Source: Corynebacterium sp. NML130628
GTDB taxonomy: Bacteria > Actinomycetota > Actinomycetes > Mycobacteriales > Mycobacteriaceae
Direction of reading: 5' to 3'
DNA: 64,000 nucleotides
NCBI RefSeq assembly: GCF_001875665.1
Contig: NZ_MLAL01000011.1
Location: 19,375 to 83,374 of the forward strand
Position numbers and translations under genes: made by a program. Positions 42,087 through 50,461 of this stretch are shown here, piece after piece (position 1 is the stretch's first letter; each line of letters starts with the position of its first letter). The notes beneath the pieces are model-generated. The model had not been told where the DNA came from. It worked only from the letters and a program-made list of their open reading frames with translations, and made no database searches.

Positions 42087-45032
42087 ATGATTCAGAGCCC
42101 TGACCAGTCTGTACCGGAGAGCCCACGCCAGGAGAACCCCGGAATCTCCTTCGGGATGCACCTTTCCAGACATCAAGCGAAGTATTTCGCGCATGAGCTT
42201 GAGCGAAGTTATGCCAATGACCATGTCGGCAAGCTTGCAGGACTGCTTTTCGACGCCCAGGTGGAACCCAAGCCTCACCAGATTGAGGCAGCACTATTCG
42301 CGCTGAAGGGCAACGCGACAAGGGGCGTCGTGTTGGCCGATGAGGTCGGCCTCGGTAAGACGATCGAGGCGGGCATTGTTATTACGCAGTATTGGGCGGA
42401 GCGTAAACGTCGTATCCTGATCGTTGCTCCTGCCAGCCTCCGGCAGCAGTGGAAGCAGGAGCTGTACGAAAAGTTCTTGATCCCGTCCGAACTACTCGAC
42501 TCCAAGTCCAAGGCAACACTCCTGTCCAACAAGGCCGGCGGTCAGGTATTGATTGCTTCCTACGAGTTTGTCCAGCAGAACAAGGCGGATCTGATGCGTC
42601 CGTGGGACTTAGTCGTTGCCGACGAGGCTCACCGACTGCGCAACTTTTACAAGGGCAAGAAGCACGCCAAAGTGGCGCATTCGGTCGGTGAGGTTTTTGA
42701 TGGCGCGAGCAAGGTAGTGCTGCTCACGGCTACTCCACTGCAGAATCGTCTTGAAGAGATCTACGGGCTTGTCTCTATTTTTGACCCGGAGTACTTCCGG
42801 TCGATCGATGTTTTCCGCGAACGCTATGTAAAAACGGGGAGCGCCGAATTCAGCCCAGATGACTTGGCGGAGCGCGTCGGTCAGTTGACAAAGCGCACCC
42901 TGCGTCGAGATGCGGAGAAGTACATCCGATTCACCAAGCGAGACCCATTGACGGTGAAGTTCCAGCCTTCGCAGGCGGAGCTGGATCTTTATGACCTGGT
43001 GAATGCCTACCTCCAGCGTGACACCTTGTATGCGTTCAATGACTCGCAGCGAGCGCTTTCTTCGCAGGTGATGCGCAAGCGGCTGGGTTCCTCGACGTAT
43101 GCCGTGGGAATTACGCTTCGTAGAACAGCGAATCGCCTGGCCGAGGAACTAGCCGCAGGCCAGCCACACGACGATCGTATGCCACTGTTCGATTTTGATA
43201 GCGACATGCTTGATGAAGAGCAGGCAGCATATGAGGCGGTTGGGGAGCTCGTGGAGAAGCACGAGGACTGGTCGGACCCGAAAGTCCGCAAGAAAGTGCA
43301 GAGCGAGATTGATGAGCTCAGAGAGTACGCAACGCTCGCGGAATCGATTCACCAGAATCAGAAGTCGCTGAAATTGGGGGAGGCCATTGAGCGTGGCTTC
43401 GCGCGGCTGCGTGAGGTCGGTGCCCCTGAGAAGGCCATCATCTTCACCGAGTACAGCGACACCCAGAACTTCATCGCGGAAACGCTGCGGCAAGCAGGAT
43501 ACGGGGAAGGGCTGGTACTGTTCAACGGCCAAAACGATTCGCCTGAGGCGACTGCGATTTATCAAGAGTGGCTCACAAAGAATGATGGTAGCGACGTCAT
43601 TACCGGCAACCCGGCGGCGGATCGTCGAAAAGCTCTTGTTGATTACTTCCGTGACTCCGGCTCGATCATGATCGCGACCGAAGCGGCATCCGAAGGCATC
43701 AACCTGCAGTTTTGCTCAATGCTGATCAACTACGACCTGCCGTGGAACCCACAGCGGGTGGAACAGCGTATCGGCCGCATTCACCGCTATGGCCAGAAGC
43801 ACGACGTTGTCATCGTCAATTTCTTCAATGAGGGCAACGCGGCTGAGGCGCGCATCTTGGAGCTGCTCGAGAACAAATTCCACCTCTTCGATAGCGTCTT
43901 TGGCGCCAGTGACGAGGTGCTGGGTCGCATTGAGAGTGGCTTCGATTTCGCCCAGGAGATTGCGAAGATCTACGACAGCTACCGCACTGCTGACGAGATC
44001 AATCAGGCGTTCCAAGAGCTTGAGAAGAAGTACGCCGCCACTGTAAGCAAGGACATGGCTGAGGCGAAGGCGAAGGTCTTCGACAACCTTGATCCGTCAG
44101 TGCGTGATCGCTTGAAGTCCTACGACGAACAGTTTGGTGAGGTACTGAACAAGTTCGAGCGGCTGCTCCTCCTCCTGACCATTCACGGTTTACAAGGCAA
44201 GGCCACGTTTGAAGGCGACGGACGCAACTTCGTCCTGAACACACCACCGGCTGCCGGTATTGCGGCTGGCCGCTACCACTTCAAGTCCTCGCCAAGCGGC
44301 AATTCCAAGCAGTACCGCTATCACAGTGATCTTGCGAAGTACGTCATCGATGGCGCCCTGGAAGCGGACACGCCGTGCCAGACGCTCGTGTTCGACATCA
44401 GTCAGTCGGACCGCGTCAGCTCCCGCATGAAGGAACTGGCCGGACAGTCTGGATCCCTGGTTGTTCGGGGTTTGACATTCAGGATGAAGGCCAACGACAG
44501 CGATATTTCCGAGAGCTACTTACTCGCTGCAGGCATCACCGATTCAGGCGAAGTACTGAACCAAGAAGATGCAGCAGAGATGATGGATCTGCGCGTTGTC
44601 GACACGTTGGATATAGCTGGGCCGCTCAACGCGGACCTTTTTGCGGCAGCGATCGAACAGCAGCGGGATTCTCTGGAGAAGGAAGTCCAGCACCGCAACT
44701 CGAGCTACTACAACCAGCAAGAAGAACTGCTTGAAAGTCAGATCCTTGACCGCGACACGGAGCGCAGGAAATCTGTCCGCGAGCTTGAGAAGAAGAGAAA
44801 AGACCTGCGCAGGAAAGCTACTCAAGCCGACGATCCGATGGAGCAGCTGAGGTTCAAGAAGAAGGCTCGAAATCTTGACGACGAGATCGATTCGATCGAG
44901 GACAAATATCGAAAAGAGAAGCGAAACCTGCGCGACAATGTCGACGAGTTGCTTATTCTGATTAGACAGTCGCTTCAAGGCAAGAGGTTTGAGAAAGAGC
45001 TGTTCACTATCCGGTGGCAGATCAAGGCGTAA
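42087..45032 (+). CDS. SNF2-family helicase/ATPase (RapA-like)
   Basis: A 981-aa superfamily 2 ATPase. Motif I ADEVGLGKTIEAGI (residues about 84-97), Ia VAPASLRQQWKQEL, II VVADEAHRLRNF (DEAH), III LLTATPLQN; the C-terminal helicase half has IFTEYSDTQNF, ATEAASEGINLQF and VEQRIGRIHRYGQ (motif VI). A long charged coiled coil fills residues about 855-975. The ATG at 42087 has AGGA upstream. It begins a three-gene unit with mod and res (22 and 9 bp gaps); SNF2 motors of this form accompany DISARM and other restriction-like systems. A role in moving on DNA for this system is inferred. Confidence 0.88.
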   Translation: MIQSPDQSVPESPRQENPGISFGMHLSRHQAKYFAHELERSYANDHVGKLAGLLFDAQVEPKPHQIEAALFALKGNATRGVVLADEVGLGKTIEAGIVITQYWAERKRRILIVAPASLRQQWKQELYEKFLIPSELLDSKSKATLLSNKAGGQVLIASYEFVQQNKADLMRPWDLVVADEAHRLRNFYKGKKHAKVAHSVGEVFDGASKVVLLTATPLQNRLEEIYGLVSIFDPEYFRSIDVFRERYVKTGSAEFSPDDLAERVGQLTKRTLRRDAEKYIRFTKRDPLTVKFQPSQAELDLYDLVNAYLQRDTLYAFNDSQRALSSQVMRKRLGSSTYAVGITLRRTANRLAEELAAGQPHDDRMPLFDFDSDMLDEEQAAYEAVGELVEKHEDWSDPKVRKKVQSEIDELREYATLAESIHQNQKSLKLGEAIERGFARLREVGAPEKAIIFTEYSDTQNFIAETLRQAGYGEGLVLFNGQNDSPEATAIYQEWLTKNDGSDVITGNPAADRRKALVDYFRDSGSIMIATEAASEGINLQFCSMLINYDLPWNPQRVEQRIGRIHRYGQKHDVVIVNFFNEGNAAEARILELLENKFHLFDSVFGASDEVLGRIESGFDFAQEIAKIYDSYRTADEINQAFQELEKKYAATVSKDMAEAKAKVFDNLDPSVRDRLKSYDEQFGEVLNKFERLLLLLTIHGLQGKATFEGDGRNFVLNTPPAAGIAAGRYHFKSSPSGNSKQYRYHSDLAKYVIDGALEADTPCQTLVFDISQSDRVSSRMKELAGQSGSLVVRGLTFRMKANDSDISESYLLAAGITDSGEVLNQEDAAEMMDLRVVDTLDIAGPLNADLFAAAIEQQRDSLEKEVQHRNSSYYNQQEELLESQILDRDTERRKSVRELEKKRKDLRRKATQADDPMEQLRFKKKARNLDDEIDSIEDKYRKEKRNLRDNVDELLILIRQSLQGKRFEKELFTIRWQIKA

Positions 45033-45054
45033 ACGAAGGTAGTCAAAAGGAAGA

Positions 45055-47025
45055 ATGATGAGCGAAGAGCGAGACATGATCAACGAAGTTCCTGGCAGCA
45101 GCCCTAATTTCCGTACCGAGTTAGCCGAGCAGCTCGCCGAGTTGGTGCCGGAAGCGGTTGCCGACGGCAAAATTGACGTCGAAAAACTCAAAGAATTACT
45201 AGGGGGGGGGGACGTAGCAGACACCAGCGAACGCTTCGGCCTGTTCTGGCCAGGTAAGAAACGCGCGATGCGCGCAGCGCAGACCCCGACGACTGCGACG
45301 CTTCGCCCGGATAAGGAAAACTCCAAAGACTGGGACACCACAAAGAACGTCTTTATCGAGGGCGACAACCTCGAAGTGCTGAAGATCCTGCAGAAGCACT
45401 ACCACGGCAAGATCAAGATGATTTACATCGATCCGCCGTACAACACCGGCAAAGACTTCGTGTACCCCGACAACTACAAAGAGGGCCTACAGACCTACCT
45501 CGAATGGTCTAAGCAGGTCAACGAAGACGGCAAGAAGCTGTCGACTAACGCTGATGCTGACGGGCGCTATCATTCGAATTGGCTGAATATGCTATACCCG
45601 CGACTGAAACTCGCTAGAAATCTTCTCGCTGAAGATGGTGTCGTTTTTATTTCAATCGATGATAACGAACTGAATACTTTAGTTTCAATCGGCCGTGAAA
45701 TTTTTGGAGAACAGAACTACGTTGGCACCCTTTCTTGGTCAAAGAAGCGTAAAGGCAGCTTTCTATCAAAGAAGATCGTGTCAATGCACGAGTATGTCGT
45801 GTGCTTTTCGCGCCGACCTGACGTCCAGCTAGTAGGTGGAAAGGCCGATGCCAAGGAATCACAACCATTGGTTAAACGGACAAATACCGTCTCGAAACTT
45901 ACTTTTCCCGCTAGTGTTGTCCGGACCAAACTTCCAGATGGTCTGCTTGGACCTGGCATTTACGGCGAGGGCAGCAGTGCTGTGGAGCTACTAGGAGAAG
46001 TTGCAATCAAGAACGGGGTCATGATCAATGAGTTCAGCCTCCAAGGACCGTTTGTTTGGTCTCAAGAAACGCTAAATGCCCAAATTCGACAAGGTGCGCG
46101 AATCATAATTAACACCGAAAAATTGCAACCCCGAGCTTTTAAAGCAGAGTCGGACGATAACCTGAAAGGGCTTTCGTCAATAATAAACGGACTCGAGCTT
46201 GGCGCTACCAATGAAGACGCTTATGAGTACTCCAAATCTCTATTTGCAGTAGAAAAAGTCCTTGATTATCCCAAACCCGTGAATCTACTCATCCATCTAA
46301 TCCGTGCTGCAACTTTTAAAGATAAAGATGCGATCATCATGGACTTTTTCGCGGGATCAGGTACAACTGCTGATGCTTTAATGCGACTCAACGCGATAGA
46401 TGGAGGAAACCGCAAATTTATCTTGGTGCAGCTGCCGGAACCCACGCCAGAAAAATCTGAAGCAAGTAGATCAGGTTTCAAAACGATTCCAGAGATCTCA
46501 CGTCAGCGTTTGGTACTAGCTAGCGAGCAGATTGAAAATGAGCTTGGCGAGCAAATAGCCAAGCGCGACGAACCGCTAGACACTGGTCTCCGCTCATACA
46601 AGCTCGCAGACACCAACTTCACCAAGTGGCGCAGCGACTCTGACACCGACGCGACTGCGCTCGAACAACACCTGCTGGATCTCCGTGAAAGCGCCGACGA
46701 CAACGCCACCCCTGATGATCTACTCACCGAGATTCTGATTAAGCAGGGTCACTCGTTAGTCGAGCAGATTCTTGACCGCGATATCGACGGTCTACCGTAT
46801 AAAGCGGTGGTCCGAGTCGATGATGAAGACGGCGAAGAAGACACGCTAGTGCTCGCGTACCTCGACGAACACACCAAGCCAACCTTGGTGCAGCTTCGCG
46901 CAGCTCTGGAGGTCAAGCCTGCTCAGTTCATCATGCTCGAGGATGCGTTCCAAGGCGACGACCCGCTGAAAACCAACCTGGCGCAAATCTGCAAGACCAA
47001 CGGTATCGAGCTCTGGACGGCGTAA
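45055..47025 (+). CDS. mod: Type III DNA methyltransferase Mod, G10 tract near codon 50
   Basis: A 656-aa adenine N6-methyltransferase of beta order: motif IV DPPYNTGKDFVY (residues about 125-136) comes before motif I, DFFAGSGTTADALMRL (about 430-445). The region between is the target-recognition part. Mod alone methylates one strand of the site and guides Res for cleavage. A G10 run encodes GlyGlyGly and the first base of Asp at about residue 50; G9 would give TAG two codons later and G11 a TAA after about 16 codons, so expression is probably switched by slippage. DNA from about 45590 to 46520 looks AT-richer than both ends, suggesting exchange of specificity regions. Confidence 0.9.
   Translation: MMSEERDMINEVPGSSPNFRTELAEQLAELVPEAVADGKIDVEKLKELLGGGDVADTSERFGLFWPGKKRAMRAAQTPTTATLRPDKENSKDWDTTKNVFIEGDNLEVLKILQKHYHGKIKMIYIDPPYNTGKDFVYPDNYKEGLQTYLEWSKQVNEDGKKLSTNADADGRYHSNWLNMLYPRLKLARNLLAEDGVVFISIDDNELNTLVSIGREIFGEQNYVGTLSWSKKRKGSFLSKKIVSMHEYVVCFSRRPDVQLVGGKADAKESQPLVKRTNTVSKLTFPASVVRTKLPDGLLGPGIYGEGSSAVELLGEVAIKNGVMINEFSLQGPFVWSQETLNAQIRQGARIIINTEKLQPRAFKAESDDNLKGLSSIINGLELGATNEDAYEYSKSLFAVEKVLDYPKPVNLLIHLIRAATFKDKDAIIMDFFAGSGTTADALMRLNAIDGGNRKFILVQLPEPTPEKSEASRSGFKTIPEISRQRLVLASEQIENELGEQIAKRDEPLDTGLRSYKLADTNFTKWRSDSDTDATALEQHLLDLRESADDNATPDDLLTEILIKQGHSLVEQILDRDIDGLPYKAVVRVDDEDGEEDTLVLAYLDEHTKPTLVQLRAALEVKPAQFIMLEDAFQGDDPLKTNLAQICKTNGIELWTA
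45202..45211 (+). repeat. G10 homopolymer inside mod
   Basis: Ten consecutive G residues lie in the N-terminal coding region. The present length keeps the frame open. Loss or gain of one base leads to early termination (TAG directly, or TAA about 16 codons later). Confidence 0.9.
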
Positions 47026-47034
47026 AGGATCAAC

Positions 47035-49968
47035 ATGAAATTCAAGTTTGATGCCAAGCAGGAGTACCAGGTTCAAGCGATTGATTCGGTTACTGAGCTG
47101 TTCGAAGGCCAGCCGAACGACGCCGGAGACTTTCTCACAACGTTCCACACCGAACGAGTTCTGCCAGAGACCAGCAACCAAGCGCTTGACATAGATCTCA
47201 GTGAAGAGGCTGGGGCCGTCGGCAACAATTTCTTGCTGGATGAAGCAACTGTGCTCGAGAACCTCAAGGTCGTGCAAAATGAGCACGGGCTTGAACCAAC
47301 AAAAGAGCTTATTGACGGCCTCCAGTTCGACATTGAGATGGAGACCGGCACCGGCAAAACCTATGTGTACCTCCGCACGATTTTTGAGCTGGCGGAGAAG
47401 TACAACTTCACCAAATTTGTCATTCTTGTGCCCAGCGTTGCGATCCGCGAAGGCGTGAAAACAAGCATCGAGCTGATGCACGATCACTTCCGTCAGCTGT
47501 ACCCTGCGTTGCCGTTTGACTACATGGTCTATAGCGGTAAAAACGCTGAGGAAGTGCAATCCTTTGCGACGTCGACAAGCATTCAGATCATGATCATGAC
47601 GATCGGCTCCGTGCGTGGCCGTGGAAACAACTTGATCATGAACCAAACCCGGGACAAGCTCAACGGGTTGCGCCCGATCGATTTCCTGCGCGCGACACGA
47701 CCGATTCTGATCATGGATGAGCCGCAGAACATGGAGTCTGAGCTGTCCAAGACGGCTCTGGCAGGCATGGACCCGGCGTTCGTCCTCCGCTACAGTGCGA
47801 CACACCGCGAAACGCGAAACCTTACTTACCGTTTGGACCCGGTAGACGCTCATGAGCTGGGCCTGGTCAAACAGATTGTTGTGGCGGAGGCGACGGAGCA
47901 TGGGGGTGACGCCAAGCCATACATCAAACTTCTTTCCGTCGACAGCAATCCGTGGCAGGCGAGTCTCGAGTTGGTGTGCCGTAAGAAGGACGGATCGTTA
48001 GCCCGCCAGGTGAAGAAGGTGAAGCAGAACCAGGACCTCGAGAAGATCACGGGTAATCCCGCATACAACAATAACTGGCGGATCAATGAAATCAACCTTG
48101 ACGGTCCAGGGTTTATCGAGCTGACCAACCACGGCATTCTCCAAGTCGGCGAAACGATCGGTGGCAACGACGAGACCGTGTACCGCGAAATGATCCGCGA
48201 AACCATCCGCGAGCACTTCCGCAAAGAATCGCTGATGCGACCGCTCGGCATCAAGGTACTGAGCCTCTTCTTCGTGGATAAAGTAGCCAGCTATCTGGGA
48301 GACGGCGCCGACAACACCACCGCCGACGGCAAGTTCGCCCAGTGGTTCGACGAGCTCTTCATTGAGGAACGAAACCGATTCCCACAGTACAAAGACCTAC
48401 TTCCACAAGATCCGATTGAGCTGCGGCGCGCGTACTTCTCGCAGATCAAAAAGGGTGTCTACGGAGACACGTCAGGTGTCACAGCCAAGGATGACGACTC
48501 CTACGACCTCATCATGAAAGACAAGGCCCGTCTGCTGAGCGAAGACGAACCGGTTCGGTTCATCTTCTCCCACTCTGCGCTGCGCGAAGGCTGGGACAAC
48601 CCGAACGTTTTCCAAATCTGTACTCTGCGCGAAATGGGTTCCGAGACCGAGCGCCGCCAAACCATCGGTCGCGGTCTGCGACTCCCTGTGAACCAGAACG
48701 GCGAGCGTGTAGCGGACCGCTCCGTTGCCCAACTCACCGTCGTCGCTAATGAGTCCTACCAAGAGTTCGCCACCAACCTCCAAAAGGAATACAAGAAGGC
48801 CGGTGTGGCGATTGGGTACATCCGCAAAGGCGACTTTGCCAAGCTGCCGAAACCCGACACGGAAGAGCAAGAAAACTTAGGGTTCGCCACATCCGCCGAG
48901 ATCTGGGATCACCTGAAACAACGAGGCTTCCTGAACAAAGACGGCTACGTCACCGCATCCTTCACCCCGGATGCCGATGGCTTCTCCCTAGGCCTGGCGG
49001 CAGAGTACAGCCCCGTGGAAGAGGCGGTCATCGAGGTACTGCGCCGTGCGAATATTGAGCATTACGTAAAGCCGAAGCGTGCTCGAACGACGCGCAAGCT
49101 GAACAAGCAGCTGTACTTCCGATCGCGCGAATTCGAAGATTTTTGGGAGAAGATTAGTCAACGCACGACCTACAGCGTCTCAGTTGATCGCGATGTACTG
49201 ATCAAGAACGCAGTGCAGAAGATCAAGAAGGCTGAAGAGATTGCGCCCCTTCGAATCGAAGTGAAGAAAGCCCGACTGACTGTCGCTCGCGGCGGCACCA
49301 AAGGCTCAGAAACAAGCAGCCGCACCGCCGAACTGCGCGGCGGGTACAAACTGCCGGATATCGTCTCTGAGCTCCAGGAAGCAACATCGCTCACGCGCAA
49401 AACGATCATCGACATCCTCATCCAGAGTGACCGCCTCGACGAGTTCATCGGCAACCCGAACGACTACATCAAGATGGTCAAAGGCATCATCGAAGCCGAA
49501 CTCGCAGCAATCGTCACCGAAGGCGTCCAATACGAAAAGATCGGCGGCAGCGTATACTCGCTCACCGAACTTCAGCAAGACGGCATCGAAGAAAAGCAAT
49601 ACTTCCTGGACAACCTGTACAAGGTCAAGAACCGCGAGAAAACCGACTACGACTTCGTCGTCTATGACTCGGAGGCCGAGCGTCGGTTCGCCGCACTCCT
49701 CGACGACCGCGAAGACATCAAACTGTTCCTGAAGCTACCGCCGAAGTTCAAGATCGATACCCCGGTGGGGCCATACAACCCCGACTGGGCAATCGTGAAA
49801 CAGGTAGACGGCGAAGACAAGTTGTACATGATCCGCGAAACAAAGAGCACGATGATCGAACATCTCCTGCGCACAACCGAGCAAGCTAAGATCGATGCCG
49901 CTCACGAACACTTCAAGACGATCGGGGTTGACTACGCGAAGGCGGCCCCGAGCAATTGGAATATCTAA
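47035..49968 (+). CDS. res: Type III restriction endonuclease Res subunit
   Basis: A 977-aa helicase-nuclease. Motif I METGTGKTYVYLRT (residues about 102-115), Ia ILVPSVAIREGVK, motif II as DEPQNME (the DEPQ form typical of Res), III YSATHRE, and motif VI QTIGRGLRLPVN. The C-terminal endonuclease site is YNPDWAIV followed by YMIRETKST, a PD-ExK arrangement. It forms the ATP-dependent cleavage complex with Mod and follows mod by 9 bases. The sequence looks intact. Confidence 0.92.
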   Translation: MKFKFDAKQEYQVQAIDSVTELFEGQPNDAGDFLTTFHTERVLPETSNQALDIDLSEEAGAVGNNFLLDEATVLENLKVVQNEHGLEPTKELIDGLQFDIEMETGTGKTYVYLRTIFELAEKYNFTKFVILVPSVAIREGVKTSIELMHDHFRQLYPALPFDYMVYSGKNAEEVQSFATSTSIQIMIMTIGSVRGRGNNLIMNQTRDKLNGLRPIDFLRATRPILIMDEPQNMESELSKTALAGMDPAFVLRYSATHRETRNLTYRLDPVDAHELGLVKQIVVAEATEHGGDAKPYIKLLSVDSNPWQASLELVCRKKDGSLARQVKKVKQNQDLEKITGNPAYNNNWRINEINLDGPGFIELTNHGILQVGETIGGNDETVYREMIRETIREHFRKESLMRPLGIKVLSLFFVDKVASYLGDGADNTTADGKFAQWFDELFIEERNRFPQYKDLLPQDPIELRRAYFSQIKKGVYGDTSGVTAKDDDSYDLIMKDKARLLSEDEPVRFIFSHSALREGWDNPNVFQICTLREMGSETERRQTIGRGLRLPVNQNGERVADRSVAQLTVVANESYQEFATNLQKEYKKAGVAIGYIRKGDFAKLPKPDTEEQENLGFATSAEIWDHLKQRGFLNKDGYVTASFTPDADGFSLGLAAEYSPVEEAVIEVLRRANIEHYVKPKRARTTRKLNKQLYFRSREFEDFWEKISQRTTYSVSVDRDVLIKNAVQKIKKAEEIAPLRIEVKKARLTVARGGTKGSETSSRTAELRGGYKLPDIVSELQEATSLTRKTIIDILIQSDRLDEFIGNPNDYIKMVKGIIEAELAAIVTEGVQYEKIGGSVYSLTELQQDGIEEKQYFLDNLYKVKNREKTDYDFVVYDSEAERRFAALLDDREDIKLFLKLPPKFKIDTPVGPYNPDWAIVKQVDGEDKLYMIRETKSTMIEHLLRTTEQAKIDAAHEHFKTIGVDYAKAAPSNWNI

Positions 49969-49984
49969 ATGTTGATTCAACGGC

Positions 49985-50045
49985 GGGGTGGAATGTAGTT
50001 CGCGCTGAGAGTCGAGATTTTGTGAACAGAATTGCGGATGGGTCG
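49985..50045 (+). repeat. Family B repeat copy after res
   Basis: GGGGTGGAATGTAGTTCGCG, then GAGTCGAGA, core TTTGTGAACAGAATTGC (50019-50035), GGATGGG. It closes the SNF2-mod-res module on the right, as the copy at 41954 opens it on the left. Confidence 0.85.
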
Positions 50046-50149
50046 GTGGAGGCGGAGCTGGCGTCGAGACGCTGAGGCCCTAGACGTTGGCAACGTGACT
50101 ATTGGCGATGCCCGTACTCGTATTCAAATCTCCAAAGAACTTGGATCAG

Positions 50150-50393
50150 CGACAATGCGAGCCGCTTCGCGGTCAAGGACTCACCGATTGCCAGAAACCC
50201 CTCTGTTTCCAACTGCAGGGCTGATACCCAGTCCAGAGTCACCGGGGCCAGTTCTGGGGAAAGCTCTTCGCGCGCCAATTTCAGCAGTGGTAAACACAAT
50301 GACGTTGAAGCCAAGATTCGGCAGACACTCCAACAGCTGTGCGACAGCGAGTACATCGAATTTGTGAGCAGGGGAGTGTACCGGCGGGTGTAG
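50150..50393 (+). pseudogene. C-terminal relic of a DpnI-like restriction endonuclease
   Basis: The frame ending at 50393 reads FAVKDSPIARNPSVSN, later HNDVEAKIRQTLQQL and YIEFVSRGVYRRV. The last part matches the winged-helix DNA-binding end of DpnI-like and related endonucleases (usual form NRHVRPKIRQQLQxLRDxGxIEFLGRGxYR). The nuclease domain is gone; no start codon and ribosome-binding site are present. Confidence 0.5.
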
Positions 50394-50439
50394 GTAGAGA
50401 ACGGGAGACCTCGATCAACGAACCCTCCAAGAATGTCCG

Positions 50440-50461
50440 ACGCGGTAGCTAATATTTATAT
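50440..50461 (+). promoter_or_regulatory. AT-rich -10 region for leaderless start
   Basis: TAATATTTATAT lies directly before the GTG at 50462 and there is no ribosome-binding site. Leaderless transcription is likely. The last base or two of the -10 call is uncertain. Confidence 0.4.
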
